Counted from the stretch's first letter, positions 18,133-27,025 are shown. The stretch is DNA of 64,000 nt from Streptococcus parasanguinis (GCF_032163505.1 NZ_CP134147.1:1330501-1394500), one strand, 5' to 3'. Program-made: numbers and translations. The notes: generated by a model not told the origin, from the letters alone.

Positions 18133-18930
18133 CTACTCTTTATAATAACGTTTGGTAATCTTGTACTGAGAGACCAAGATATAGACATAAATCAGTGATA
18201 CCACTACTAATGCTAACAAGATATCTGTATGGAAAGCAATGCCAACTAAGAATATCGCAATTAAGGAAATCGGCAAGATATAATTGCTTAACTTAATGAT
18301 AATTTCATAGTTTTCCTCGTAGCTAATCTGCTTTTCTGCTTCATCCATCATACTCATCATAAATTCACGCACTTCCTTGGCATTGGCATTGCGGGGAATC
18401 GGTTTTCCATAAATCAGATGGAAGGTCTTGCGAAAGAAGATATCCGATAGGAAAAATAGGGCAATCAAGACAAGAAAGAGATAGAGCATGGTAAAGTCTC
18501 CAAAGATAAAAGCCAAGTGCCCTGTGGAAGGTCTATCCATATACACCCATTGACTATAAAAGATGATGACTAAAAAGTATGGCAAGATCATGACTCCTTT
18601 AAAAATGGTCGCTAACCCAAACAGTTTTTCCTTCTGGATGTCATAGTGATAGGCTTCCTCTTCGTCTTCTATCTGGAGCATTTTTTGATGGACTTTTCTC
18701 GCGCTTATTAGTAAGGCTATCGTGACCATAAACACGATAAGAAACAAAAGTATTGAATCCCAAAGGAGTCCTTCTTTACTAAAGAAGGATTGGATTTCAA
18801 GGGGTTTTTCGGATCCGAACATGCCTGTCAAAAAACCAATGACTCCTCCAATCAAGCCGGAAACTGTAATGATTCCGACATTTCTCCAAAACCGGTAACG
18901 AGCGGATCGTTCTTGTTGTTGCTTTTTCAT
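18133..18930 (-). CDS. DUF3169-family membrane protein
   Basis: The 265-residue protein has six likely membrane segments (about residues 15-37, 58-78, 110-130, 142-162, 212-230 and 233-252). A cytoplasmic stretch around 175-205 contains MMSMMDEAEKQISYEENYE. Family and layout match DUF3169 proteins, which in Firmicutes are nearly always encoded next to a short Xre regulator. Its function is not known. Here it lies between the Xre gene (1-base gap) and the NatA-like ATPase, so an accessory or sensing role for the transporter is plausible. Confidence 0.8.
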   Translation of the reverse strand: MKKQQQERSARYRFWRNVGIITVSGLIGGVIGFLTGMFGSEKPLEIQSFFSKEGLLWDSILLFLIVFMVTIALLISARKVHQKMLQIEDEEEAYHYDIQKEKLFGLATIFKGVMILPYFLVIIFYSQWVYMDRPSTGHLAFIFGDFTMLYLFLVLIALFFLSDIFFRKTFHLIYGKPIPRNANAKEVREFMMSMMDEAEKQISYEENYEIIIKLSNYILPISLIAIFLVGIAFHTDILLALVVVSLIYVYILVSQYKITKRYYKE

Positions 18931-18931
18931 A

Positions 18932-19141
18932 TTATTCTTCTCCCTCTACTAGACTAAAGACATTCTCCACTGGTTCATTGAAGATCTGGGCAATGGTCAT
19001 GGCGATAATGACAGAAGGTGTATACTCACCACGTTCCAAGAGACTGATGGACTGGCGCGAGACCCCTGCTAGCTTGGCTAGCTCGGATTGGTTGAGTCCA
19101 TCACGCGCCCTCAGCTCTTTCAATCGATTTTTTAAAATCAT
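18932..19141 (-). CDS. Xre-family helix-turn-helix regulator (short form)
   Basis: This 69-residue protein is essentially a single HTH_3 domain: LKELRARDGLNQSELAKLAG, then VSRQSISLLERGEYTPS for helices 3 and 4, and a short C-terminal helix (IFNEPVENVFSLVEGEE). Such regulators control a linked DUF3169 membrane protein and ABC exporter. The operator candidate is the TTGACAA/TTGTCAA palindrome overlapping the operon promoter at 19516-19535. It starts 12 bases after the preceding small membrane protein gene. Confidence 0.9.
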   Translation of the reverse strand: MILKNRLKELRARDGLNQSELAKLAGVSRQSISLLERGEYTPSVIIAMTIAQIFNEPVENVFSLVEGEE

Positions 19142-19153
19142 GGCTTTCGCCTC

Positions 19154-19462
19154 CTATAGCTGAACATCTTGAATATCTTCGATGCGAACTAATTTGGTTT
19201 CTCTTTGTTGTTTATTATTCACACGAGTCAGTTTGACCCAATCTTCATCAATATCCAAAATTTCATACTCGGCTCCAAAACCATCTACAGTAACAGTGAC
19301 CGTTTGGCCTTTCAATTCTTCTAGAAGTCTAGACATGTCTTGATTTCCTTTCACTTGTTTTTCTAATCGTCTAATGCGTTTGTTCAACCTTTTTATCTTC
19401 TTTTCTGAGCTTGCATAAATGATAACCAGAAAAGGGATAAATAGAATCCATATGGCTCCCAT
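19154..19462 (-). CDS. Small membrane protein with coiled coil and C-terminal beta domain, unknown
   Basis: The 102-residue protein has an N-terminal membrane helix (MGAIWILFIPFLVIIYA), then a basic coiled-coil stretch (KKIKRLNKRIRRLEKQVKG). A C-terminal beta-rich part (GQTVTVTVDGFGAEYEILD, with WVKLTRVN) resembles a small SH3-like or YvlB-type fold. I chose the ATG at 19462 with AAGGAGAGG upstream; a reading 20 codons longer has no ribosome site. It is the first gene of the Xre-DUF3169-NatAB operon. Function unknown; the operon suggests envelope stress or export. Confidence 0.75.
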   Translation of the reverse strand: MGAIWILFIPFLVIIYASSEKKIKRLNKRIRRLEKQVKGNQDMSRLLEELKGQTVTVTVDGFGAEYEILDIDEDWVKLTRVNNKQQRETKLVRIEDIQDVQL

Positions 19463-19493
19463 AAGAAAACCTCTCCTTCTTTCAACTAAAAAC

Positions 19494-19556
19494 ATTGTAA
19501 CACTTCTTTTTCTTTTTGACAAGTATTTTTGTCAAAAAAATAAAAATATTTGTCAA
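19494..19556 (-). promoter_or_regulatory. Promoter and palindromic operator of the Xre-DUF3169-NatAB operon
   Basis: On the minus strand, -35 TTGTCA (19517-19522) and extended -10 TGT-TACAAT (-10 at 19494-19499) are spaced by 17 bases. A perfect palindrome with TTGACAA arms and a 6-base spacer (19516-19535) covers the -35. A third TTGACAA half-site lies at 19550-19556. This is the likely site of the operon's own Xre regulator. Confidence 0.72.
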
Positions 19557-19559
19557 AAA

Positions 19560-19860
19560 TAGCAGGATGGTTGACATAGATATTTTGAGGTAAGAAATAA
19601 AAGGCCCGCATTTGCGCACCTTTTGACGATCCTTTTCTCCCTGCTATGAATCTGAAAAGATTTCAATAGTAAGAAATATAACTTTGGTTACTACAAGATA
19701 ATCTTACACGTGTTTAATCTCGATGAAGTCTAAACTAGTAGGACTGGGCTAGCTCAGATCATTTTCATCATCCTTGTTCCCTGCATCTTCCACAAGCCAC
19801 AGCAAAGTAATGATCAACTCATCAGCTTAAAAAACTTATCCACCACTCATATCTAGGAGG
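19560..19860. other. About 300 bp without a recognisable gene
   Basis: Between the promoter of the Xre operon and the small FeoB-associated gene I see no ORF with start, ribosome site and family features, no terminator hairpin and no known RNA. Six-frame reading gives only short fragments that do not resemble FeoA or FeoB. It may be a decayed remnant. Confidence 0.4.
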
Positions 19861-19865
19861 TTTTC

Positions 19866-20009
19866 ATGTCAACCATTATCATTGCCATCATTTTATTTGG
19901 GCTCGCCTTTCTAGGATTTCGCCATTATCTCAAGGGAAAAGGATCCTGCGGAGACTGCGAGTGTTCCTGTCCCATCAAAGACGAGATGCATCAATCGCAT
20001 CGGCATTAG
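19866..20009 (+). CDS. FeoB-associated Cys-rich membrane protein, without feoB
   Basis: This 47-codon gene encodes one membrane helix (STIIIAIILFGLAFLGF) followed by KGKGSCGDCECSCPIKD and a His-rich end (HQSHRH). The single helix plus C-x2-C-x-C-x-C cluster is the FeoB-associated family, normally encoded right after feoB, the ferrous iron permease. An AGGAGG ribosome site lies 7 bases before the ATG, so it is probably expressed. No feoA or feoB is seen in the window. The role is presumed metal handling at the membrane. Confidence 0.78.
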   Translation: MSTIIIAIILFGLAFLGFRHYLKGKGSCGDCECSCPIKDEMHQSHRH

Positions 20010-20044
20010 TAAAGAATGGGTGTGTACCAGAAATCAGAAAAGCA

Positions 20045-20080
20045 AAAAACCATTGGTCAATTGAACCAATGGTTTTTATT
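20045..20080. terminator. Bidirectional intrinsic terminator
   Basis: AAAACCATTGGT and ACCAATGGTTTT form a 12-bp stem around CAATTGA, with A- and T-runs on both sides. It separates the small FeoB-associated gene from the converging lipoprotein gene. Confidence 0.88.
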
Positions 20081-20086
20081 TACTCA

Positions 20087-21061
20087 TTACTCTTGAATCG
20101 CATTCATATCCAATTGATGAGGTGGCTTTATTTCCTGTACCTTATTAAAATCACGGTATCCAAACTCAAAATGGTCCTCATTAGTAATACTTTGGTCTTT
20201 TTTAGAATCCTTTATTTTCGTATAAATAACAATTCTTGCTTCGCTTGGAGTCACTTCAACTTTAGTTTCTGACTTTTCCTTCTTAGCGACAAGCTCGATT
20301 TCTAGTTTGATTGATTGAATATCATTATTTTCATTTGAGTACAACTTACTTTCAATCATCGTCTGGATTAACTCATTGAATAAAGGAATATTCTTTTTAG
20401 CATCACCTTTATATTTTAGATATAGATAACCATTATCTTCAGTCATACTAAATTTATCCTTATAAGCCTCGTAGAGTTTCAGATAAACATCACTTCTACC
20501 AATCTCAGGTTCTTTGTAATCAGTTGCTTTTTTCCATTTCCATTTCCAAGGTCCCTTTTGAAAAAGATCCTGTGAATACTCTCCCAAGTATACCGTCCCT
20601 CTCCCAGGTGAATAAACGACATATTCACTTGGAACTACAAATGGTTTTCCAATTCTAAGTTCATTTTCTTTGACTTTTTCAGGATCCTCCTCGTCATTCT
20701 TTCCTGTAGCGTATATTTCACGCAATGTCAGAGTATCAAATTGAATTTTACCTTCACGATACACAATTTCATTGCGGGATTGGTCTGCTGGCTTAGAAAT
20801 AGAACCCGCAATATACTTTCTATAGAATCCACTAGAATATTCTGTACTCTTTGCTTCTCGCAAACTCTGGATATATTGGTCTACTACAGAGCTTGCTTCT
20901 CCCTCATTTGTTTTTGACGGCCCCTGTTGTGGATGCTTACTTGCTACAGCTCTTGCTTGCTCTTCCTTTAGACTTGAAGTTGTTTTCTGTTGACAGGCAA
21001 CAAGGGGCAAGCAAAGAGCTATCGCACATATCATCAGAAATTTTTTTCTTTTATTTTGCAT
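20087..21061 (-). CDS. Putative lipoprotein, unknown function
   Basis: The 324-residue product has a signal peptide with basic start (MQNKRKKF), a hydrophobic core and lipobox LVAC (Cys about residue 23), so it should be lipid-anchored outside the membrane. A low-complexity linker rich in Gln, Lys and Ser follows, then a globular part with Trp-rich KGPWKWKWKKATDY near residue 170. It begins 2 bases after the stop of the other lipoprotein, so they are one operon. I do not recognise the family. A terminator follows directly. Confidence 0.78.
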   Translation of the reverse strand: MQNKRKKFLMICAIALCLPLVACQQKTTSSLKEEQARAVASKHPQQGPSKTNEGEASSVVDQYIQSLREAKSTEYSSGFYRKYIAGSISKPADQSRNEIVYREGKIQFDTLTLREIYATGKNDEEDPEKVKENELRIGKPFVVPSEYVVYSPGRGTVYLGEYSQDLFQKGPWKWKWKKATDYKEPEIGRSDVYLKLYEAYKDKFSMTEDNGYLYLKYKGDAKKNIPLFNELIQTMIESKLYSNENNDIQSIKLEIELVAKKEKSETKVEVTPSEARIVIYTKIKDSKKDQSITNEDHFEFGYRDFNKVQEIKPPHQLDMNAIQE

Positions 21062-21063
21062 GA

Positions 21064-21876
21064 TTATGATCCTTTTTCATTGTTTAAATCGAAATGTTCA
21101 GTATTTTGTTCAAAATCTTCAGGTTCTTCTACCCTCACACCAGTGTTTTGGTTAGAATAGGTGATCTTACTCGTTAAATCCATGGTTTTCTTTGCAGTTT
21201 CGCCATGAGAGGTATATGTGATTGATAAGGGTTTAAAACTATCCTTAGAAACTGAAAGAGCAACCTTGAAATATCCTTTTACCTTTGTGTCGGCAAACCC
21301 ATAAAAAGCTGTAGTTCCTCCTAGGAAAATTGGTCTACTGATACTAATCATATTTTTTACATCATCTGTTTGATAATAAAGTACATAAGCATCCTTTTTT
21401 TCCGTAACCGTCATTTTCTTTTTATTCTTTTGATAGTATCGAATTGCATCTTGGAAGATTCCTATACCTGCATCATATTCACGAATACTATATCCAGTCC
21501 TCCATATTGAATCACCTGCTTTTTTATAAAAGGGAACCGAAGATTGCCAATATATTTCTTGTGTACCCTCTGCTGAAGTATAAATTCCACGGACATAATC
21601 CGGCCTCAATTCAAATGAACCATCAAAGCTTGTCTTAACAGTGGCATTTTTCTCCTCTCCCTCTTCCGGCTCATTTACAACCTTTACTACTTCATCTTCC
21701 ATATGGATTTTGCCATTTTTCAAGTGTTCAAAAGCTTCCAGCCCCTTGTCAATGATTTGTTCTTGACTTAGTTCCTTTGAATCTTCTTTCTTTCGACTTG
21801 CCTCCTGACATCCGATTAGGCTAGCCACTGCTAACAAACCAACAAGTGATAGGATAGGTTTTCTCATATTTAGCAT
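21064..21876 (-). CDS. Putative lipoprotein, LolA/LppX-like fold possible
   Basis: The 270-residue product has a signal peptide with lipobox LIGC (Cys about residue 23) and a short Lys/Glu linker, then a beta-rich domain (FDGSFELRPDYVRGIYTSAE, EIYWQSSVPFYKK, ALSVSKDSFKPLSITYT). This pattern of strands recalls LolA/LppX-like sensors (for example DUF6612), but I cannot confirm it. I chose the ATG at 21876 because GGAAGGAG lies 7 bases upstream. It is the first gene of a two-lipoprotein operon. Confidence 0.75.
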   Translation of the reverse strand: MLNMRKPILSLVGLLAVASLIGCQEASRKKEDSKELSQEQIIDKGLEAFEHLKNGKIHMEDEVVKVVNEPEEGEEKNATVKTSFDGSFELRPDYVRGIYTSAEGTQEIYWQSSVPFYKKAGDSIWRTGYSIREYDAGIGIFQDAIRYYQKNKKKMTVTEKKDAYVLYYQTDDVKNMISISRPIFLGGTTAFYGFADTKVKGYFKVALSVSKDSFKPLSITYTSHGETAKKTMDLTSKITYSNQNTGVRVEEPEDFEQNTEHFDLNNEKGS

Positions 21877-21926
21877 CCCCATTCTCCTTCCTTTTTTCAG
21901 TAAATCTACTAAATGTTTATTCTTCT

Positions 21927-21955
21927 ATTATAAACCATCCTATAACATTTGTAAA
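21927..21955 (-). promoter_or_regulatory. Promoter of the two-lipoprotein operon
   Basis: On the minus strand, TTTACA (21950-21955) and TATAAT (21927-21932) with 17-base spacing. Confidence 0.72.
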
Positions 21956-22002
21956 TCTTTTCACAAACTTGTAAGAAGATTGTAATTTTTAAAATACAAA
22001 AC

Positions 22003-22031
22003 AAAAACAGCTGAGAACATGTCTCAACTGT
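22003..22031 (-). terminator. Intrinsic terminator of the pheS-pheT operon
   Basis: On the minus strand, ACAGTTGAG and CTCAGCTGT pair around ACATGTT, followed by TTTTTG, just after the pheT stop. Confidence 0.75.
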
Positions 22032-22044
22032 CTTGAACTACATC

Positions 22045-24450
22045 TTAACGTACTTCTGCGTCTACTTTTTCTTCGAGAGAAGCTTGGATTTTTTCCATGT
22101 AGCGTGCAACTTCTTCATCTGTCAAGCTATCTTCTGGATTTTGGAAGGTCAAGCTATAAGCCATTGACTTCATACCAAGTCCTAGTTTTTCGCCTGAGAA
22201 GACGTCAAAGAGTTTGATATCTGTCAAACGTTTCACGCCAGCTGCTTGGATGGCATCGACCACCTCTTGGTGAGTCACTTCTGCTTTGAGGAGAAGGGCG
22301 ATATCACGGCTCACAGCTGGGAATTTAGTGATTTCCACAAAGGCTGCGGCTGGTTGAAGAGCTGCTTCAATAGCAGATAAGTTCAATTCTGCCACATAGG
22401 TTTCTGGGATATCATAAGCTTTAGCTGTTACAGGATGGACTTGTCCCAAGACCCCAATCACTTGGTCACCCAGTGAGATCAAGGCTGTCCGACCTGGGTG
22501 GAGACTCTTGATTTCTTGTGTTGCTGTATAAGTCACATCAAGACCCAAGCGAGCAAAGAGGGCTTCAAGGATTCCTTTTGCATAGAAGAAGTCAACTGGA
22601 ACAGCTGCAGTTTGGAAGTCTTTTTCAGCAACTAAACCTGTCAAAGCAAAAGCAAAGCTGTTGATTTCATTTGGCAAGTCTTCTTTTGGATTACCCGTTT
22701 GCTCGAAGACTTTTCCAATCTCATAAAGAGCCAAGTTTTTATTCTTACGAGCCACGTTGTAGGCTACTGTATCCAAGATTCCTGAAACCATATTTTGACG
22801 GAGAACCGAACGGTCCACAGTCATTGGCCACATGAGCTCTGTTAAGTTGCTTGGTGCAGTTGTGAACTCCACTGCTTTTTCAGGAGTTGTCAGTGCATAA
22901 GTGATGATTTCTGTCAAACCAGCACCTTCAGCAATGGTCCGAACTTGACGACGCAATTTTTGAGTCGCTGTCAACTCACCTGCTGTCCCATCATCTTTTG
23001 GAAGGGTTGCTGGTAATTTGTCATAACCATAAATTCGAGCAATTTCTTCAAAGAGGTCCGCTTCGATAGTGATGTCCCAACGGCGACGAGGAACGCTGAC
23101 TGTGAAGCTTTCTGCATTTCCAGAAAGGCCAAAACCAAGACGACGGAAGACATCTTCGACATCCGCGTAGGAAAGCTCTGTTCCAAGGACACGGTTCACG
23201 TCTGCAAGAGTGGAAGAAACTTCCACATCTGAAGTATCCAACTGGCCTGCTGAAACGATGCCCTTACGCACGGTTGCACCAGCCAATTCAGTAATCATGC
23301 TTGCTGCCGCATCAAGGGCTTCATTAACGGTTGCCACGTTGATACCTTTTTCAAAGCGAGAAGATGATTCAGAACGAAGGTTGAGGCGACCGCTTGTCTT
23401 ACGGATCGATTTGCCATTGAAGACAGCTGCTTCAAGGACGACACGAGTAGATTTCTCAGAGATTTCTGTAGCCTCTCCCCCCATGACACCTGCAAGGGCT
23501 ACTGGTTTGTCAGCAACCGTAATCACGAGGTCACTTGTTTCCAACTCACGCTCTTCCCCGTCCAAGGTCACTAATTTCTCACCTGCACGCGCTTCACGCA
23601 CACAGATGTCGTTTCCTTCAAAGGTATCCAAATCAAAGGCATGCATAGGCTGACCAAAGTAAAGCAGAATATAGTTGGTCACGTCAACCACATTATTGAT
23701 GGGACGGATGCCTTCGTTCATGAGGAGGTTTTGCAACCATTGTGGACTTGGGGCGATGGTTACATTGTCCAAGATACGAGCCGCATAATAAGGTGCCTTG
23801 TCTGTGTCAATGCTGACAGAAAGAGCATCGGCTGCAGCTTGGTCTGTTTCAGTCAACGTAAAGTCTTTGAAATTGACTGCCTTGTCATAGATGGCTGCTA
23901 CTTCGTGCGCTACCCCACGCATAGAAAGAGCATCTGCACGGTTTGGAGTGATAGAAAGCTCGATAATTTCATCATCCAAGTCGAGGTAAGAGAAGACTTC
24001 TTCTCCTGGAACAGCATCTTCTGGCAAGATTTGGATGCCATCTGCGAATTCTTTCGGTACAACAGAGTCAGAAATGCCCAACTCACCCAAAGAACAGATC
24101 ATCCCAAGGGATTCCAAGCCACGGATTTTCCCTTTTTTAATCTTATAGTTGTCCGCGATACGAGCACCTGGAAGAGCTACCATGACCTTGATGCCTGCAC
24201 ACACATTTGGTGCTCCACAGACGATTTGACGAGCTTCTTCTTCACCCACATTGACTTGGCAGACATGAAGGTGTGTCTCTGGCACATCTTCACAAGACAA
24301 GACTTCTCCGACAACAATTTTTGAGAGACCAGCAGCAGGCGATTCCACACCTTCTACTTCGATCCCTGTGGTTGACATTTTTTCAGCCAACTCTTGTGAT
24401 GGCACATCAATGTCCACCAATTCTTTTAACCATTTATAACTAACTAACAT
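22045..24450 (-). CDS. pheT: Phenylalanyl-tRNA synthetase beta subunit
   Basis: The 801-residue subunit forms the alpha2-beta2 PheRS that charges tRNA-Phe. It has the expected order: N-terminal tRNA-binding EMAP-like domain ([20 protein letters not shown] near 47-66), B3/B4 editing region (about 210-390), B5 domain (about 405-480), and the C-terminal FDX-ACB anticodon-binding domain from about 705 ([18 protein letters not shown]). The length is normal. The [13 protein letters not shown] start is canonical, although the Shine-Dalgarno before it is weak. It is the last gene of pheS-acetyltransferase-pheT under the Phe T-box. Confidence 0.96.
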   Translation of the reverse strand: MLVSYKWLKELVDIDVPSQELAEKMSTTGIEVEGVESPAAGLSKIVVGEVLSCEDVPETHLHVCQVNVGEEEARQIVCGAPNVCAGIKVMVALPGARIADNYKIKKGKIRGLESLGMICSLGELGISDSVVPKEFADGIQILPEDAVPGEEVFSYLDLDDEIIELSITPNRADALSMRGVAHEVAAIYDKAVNFKDFTLTETDQAAADALSVSIDTDKAPYYAARILDNVTIAPSPQWLQNLLMNEGIRPINNVVDVTNYILLYFGQPMHAFDLDTFEGNDICVREARAGEKLVTLDGEERELETSDLVITVADKPVALAGVMGGEATEISEKSTRVVLEAAVFNGKSIRKTSGRLNLRSESSSRFEKGINVATVNEALDAAASMITELAGATVRKGIVSAGQLDTSDVEVSSTLADVNRVLGTELSYADVEDVFRRLGFGLSGNAESFTVSVPRRRWDITIEADLFEEIARIYGYDKLPATLPKDDGTAGELTATQKLRRQVRTIAEGAGLTEIITYALTTPEKAVEFTTAPSNLTELMWPMTVDRSVLRQNMVSGILDTVAYNVARKNKNLALYEIGKVFEQTGNPKEDLPNEINSFAFALTGLVAEKDFQTAAVPVDFFYAKGILEALFARLGLDVTYTATQEIKSLHPGRTALISLGDQVIGVLGQVHPVTAKAYDIPETYVAELNLSAIEAALQPAAAFVEITKFPAVSRDIALLLKAEVTHQEVVDAIQAAGVKRLTDIKLFDVFSGEKLGLGMKSMAYSLTFQNPEDSLTDEEVARYMEKIQASLEEKVDAEVR

Positions 24451-24605
24451 ATGTAAGATACCAAGGGCAATGCTGAAAGCTAGATAGTTTTCCTAGATCT
24501 CCATCCACCCTCGTTTTGATCCTTTCATTTTGTGTTTTCCAGCTCGAGGCTGGCTTAGGTAGGTCATAGCCTCCCCTTCTCTAGAATAGAAGTTTCTTGT
24601 TCCTT

Positions 24606-25121
24606 CTAGATCAATTTCTTTCTCAACAACCAGTCTGTATCCACGGTATCTCCGGTGATATACTGGTGTTCACTAAATCGTTCAAATCCAAAGCGATAGT
24701 AAAAATCTTGTGCCTTAAAATTGCGTTCCCAGACACCTAGCCAAGCCCACTCAAAGCCACGGCTCTTGGCTTGATCCAGCGCAAAGGTAAACATTTCCTT
24801 GCCAAAACCAGCCCCATACCATTCCTTTTTGACATAGATCCGTTGGATCTCAAAGGACTTGTCCATCTCTACTGGCTCGGTCTGTGCTTGGCCCCAGTTG
24901 ATCTTGAAAAAACCACAGATTTCTTGTTCTTCATTGAGGACAAAATAGGTTTCGGATTCTGGATCTAGCAGATCTTTCTCAATTTGCTCCAAAGAGAGCA
25001 CTGTAGAGAAGTAATCTTCCAAATCTTTCTCAACAATATAGGGACCAAAGGTATCCCGATAGGTTTCCACCTCTAGGTCACGCAGGGTCTGTGCCTGGTC
25101 GATTTTTACTCTAACTAACAT
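24606..25121 (-). CDS. GNAT-family N-acetyltransferase
   Basis: The 171-residue protein has the GNAT acetyl-CoA site: YVKKEWYGAGFGKEMF (the R/Q-x-x-G-x-G/A motif, about residues 94-109) and the C-terminal YYRFGFERFSEHQY block typical of the fold. It starts 2 bases after the pheS stop and precedes pheT by 155 bases, so it is in the Phe T-box operon. The same insertion between pheS and pheT is familiar in streptococci. The substrate is unknown. Confidence 0.88.
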   Translation of the reverse strand: MLVRVKIDQAQTLRDLEVETYRDTFGPYIVEKDLEDYFSTVLSLEQIEKDLLDPESETYFVLNEEQEICGFFKINWGQAQTEPVEMDKSFEIQRIYVKKEWYGAGFGKEMFTFALDQAKSRGFEWAWLGVWERNFKAQDFYYRFGFERFSEHQYITGDTVDTDWLLRKKLI

Positions 25122-25123
25122 GA

Positions 25124-26170
25124 TTATTTAAACTGTTCTGAGAAGCGAACATCTCCTTGATAGAAGCCACGGATATCATTGATTCCGTAACGAAGCATAG
25201 CCACACGCTCTTGACCAAGTCCAAAGGCAAATCCTGAATAGACTGTTGGGTCAATACCACTCATCTCAAGGACGCGTGGGTGAACCATACCGGCTCCCAT
25301 GATTTCAATCCAACCTGTTTTCTTACATACGTTACATCCAGCTCCACCACATTTGAAGCAAGAAACGTCCACCTCAACCGATGGCTCGGTAAATGGGAAG
25401 TAAGAAGGACGCAGACGGATTTGACGTTCTGCACCAAACATCTTTTGCACGATCAATTGAAGCGTTCCTTGAAGGTCTGCCATTGAGATGTTCTTCCCAA
25501 CGACCAAGCCTTCGATCTGATGGAATTGGTGGCTGTGGGTCGCATCATCTGTATCCCGACGGAAAACACGCCCTGGAGAGATCATCTTCAATGGTCCCTT
25601 GCTAAAGTCATGCGCATCCATCGCCCGCGCCTGTACTGGTGAGGTATGGGTCCGAAGCAAGATTTCTTCTGTGATATAGAAGGTATCCTGCATATCCCGC
25701 GCTGGGTGATCTTTAGGCAGATTCATACGTTCAAAGTTGTAGTAGTCTTGCTCCACTTCGAAGCCATCCACGACTTGGTAGCCCATCCCGATAAAGATAT
25801 CTTCGATTTCTTCACTGGTTTGGGTCAAGATATGACGGTAACCACTAGCAACCGGACGACCAGGAAGCGTCACATCGATACTTTCGCTAGCTAGTTTCGC
25901 TTGGACTTTCTTTTCTTCCAAGAGTTTGGTTGTTTCTTCAAAGGCAGCCGTCAAGACATCGCGGGCTTCATTGACGTGTTTCCCGATAACCGGACGCATC
26001 TCAGCAGAGACATCTTTCATCCCTTTGAGGATCTCAGTCAGAGATCCTTTTTTCCCAAGGACAGAGACCCGTAGTTCTTGCAATTCTTTTTCATTTTCAG
26101 CAGAAATCTGCTTCAAAGCTGCCAGCGTTTCTTCTCGAAGCGCTTTTAGTTGTTCTTCAATCGTTGACAT
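25124..26170 (-). CDS. pheS: Phenylalanyl-tRNA synthetase alpha subunit
   Basis: The 348-residue catalytic subunit has an N-terminal coiled coil (residues 1-85), then the class II motifs: [12 protein letters not shown], motif 2 [20 protein letters not shown] and motif 3 [19 protein letters not shown] four-cysteine loop ([17 protein letters not shown], about residues 275-291) is usual for bacterial PheS. I chose the ATG at 26170 with GGAGG four bases upstream; a reading from 26191 begins before the ribosome site. A Phe T-box riboswitch controls the operon. Confidence 0.96.
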   Translation of the reverse strand: MSTIEEQLKALREETLAALKQISAENEKELQELRVSVLGKKGSLTEILKGMKDVSAEMRPVIGKHVNEARDVLTAAFEETTKLLEEKKVQAKLASESIDVTLPGRPVASGYRHILTQTSEEIEDIFIGMGYQVVDGFEVEQDYYNFERMNLPKDHPARDMQDTFYITEEILLRTHTSPVQARAMDAHDFSKGPLKMISPGRVFRRDTDDATHSHQFHQIEGLVVGKNISMADLQGTLQLIVQKMFGAERQIRLRPSYFPFTEPSVEVDVSCFKCGGAGCNVCKKTGWIEIMGAGMVHPRVLEMSGIDPTVYSGFAFGLGQERVAMLRYGINDIRGFYQGDVRFSEQFK

Positions 26171-26194
26171 ATTTCCTCCATCATGGTCCATCTA

Positions 26195-26401
26195 CAGACA
26201 TAGAAAAAAACCGCGTGCCTTCTCCTAATCGGAGCGTTGACACGCGGTACCATCCGTTTTTTATCTGTAAACCAGACCTTAATTTCTAAATCCTTGCGCA
26301 AGTGAATTCACCCAGCTTTCATGCAAAGAGCTTTCAGTCACGGCTCTTCTCCCTGTCGCACTTCCCTTGAGGTACTAGTCTTGCAGATTTCTATTCAATT
26401 A
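26195..26401 (-). ncRNA. T-box riboswitch of the pheS operon (tRNA-Phe)
   Basis: On the minus strand, the conserved T-box core GGATGGTACCGCG (26242-26254) is followed by a terminator with CCGCGTG/CACGCGG arms and seven T-residues (about 26204-26248). Upstream, the Stem I region contains AAUUCAC with a UUC triplet as the likely Phe specifier followed by A. Uncharged tRNA-Phe should favour the antiterminator and allow pheS transcription. Confidence 0.9.
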
Positions 26402-26407
26402 CTATCT

Positions 26408-26436
26408 AGTTTATCAGATTTTTAGTTAAAAAACAA
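26408..26436 (-). promoter_or_regulatory. Promoter of the T-box-pheS operon
   Basis: On the minus strand, TTGTTT (26431-26436) and extended -10 TGA-TAAACT (-10 at 26408-26413) with 17-base spacing. Confidence 0.68.
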
Positions 26437-26483
26437 GTTAGATGAGACTAATTTCAATAGAAGAAGGAACAGGACGCAATGCA

Positions 26484-26903
26484 TTATCTATTTGCCTGGT
26501 CTGCTTCATCTGCTTTCCTTTTCAATAGAAGAGTTGCTGCTTGGTTAAAACCATCACACCAGTTATACCATTTTGCTTCATACTCATCTTGAGGTAAGAT
26601 ACGATTTTTTAAATCCAAGACAGAGTCTATCTTTCTTTCCTCGCAAGCTTGCGCATAGAGAGCATACAAGTCATCGCCACCATCTCTATCAAACTCAGCA
26701 GAAATCGTATCCCGATCTGCCAATAAAGCCTGATAAGCCCTGTGATGCCCGTCTGTAATCAAGAAGCGATTTCCAAATGCAAGAACACTAATTGGATCCA
26801 CATTGATGATGTCTGCCGACTGATCCAGCATCTGGATAGCTTGTAACTTCTTTTCTGATAAATATAGTTGGGTCGGATGAAGATCTGTTATCTTAACTTC
26901 CAT
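26484..26903 (-). CDS. ParB/sulfiredoxin N-terminal-like domain protein
   Basis: The 139-residue protein resembles the N-terminal ParB-like nuclease or sulfiredoxin fold: LHPTQLYLSEKKL, then PISVLAFGNRFLITDGHHRAYQAL, with the conserved DGHHRA block near residue 70. No helix-turn-helix DNA-binding half follows, so it is not a chromosome segregation ParB. The ATG at 26903 has AGAGGAG 7 bases upstream. It follows trpX by 122 bases on the same strand and may share its T-box-controlled transcript. Function unknown. Confidence 0.75.
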   Translation of the reverse strand: MEVKITDLHPTQLYLSEKKLQAIQMLDQSADIINVDPISVLAFGNRFLITDGHHRAYQALLADRDTISAEFDRDGGDDLYALYAQACEERKIDSVLDLKNRILPQDEYEAKWYNWCDGFNQAATLLLKRKADEADQANR

Positions 26904-27025
26904 ATCTTTCTCCTCTACCATGAGTAACATAGTTGGTTGTGAGCACTGTAGATATTGTTAAAGGTCACGATTTTAAGACCTGCCAAAGCCAAATTCCCCT
27001 GCCATTCTTGTGATTCGTTTTCTTT

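Noticed and set aside
19560..19860. Decayed feoA/feoB pseudogene upstream of the FeoB-associated ORF
   Set aside because: Short fragments in all frames show no resemblance to FeoA or FeoB motifs such as the G-domain NPNVGKT; cannot be supported.
23641..24324. Long open frame (227 codons) on the plus strand
   Set aside because: It lies entirely antisense to pheT, has no ribosome site and no family features; it is a shadow of the strongly biased pheT codons.
26484..26903. Chromosome partitioning protein ParB
   Set aside because: Only a ParB-like N-terminal fold is present; no helix-turn-helix or dimerisation domain, no parA, and no parS-like sites noticed.
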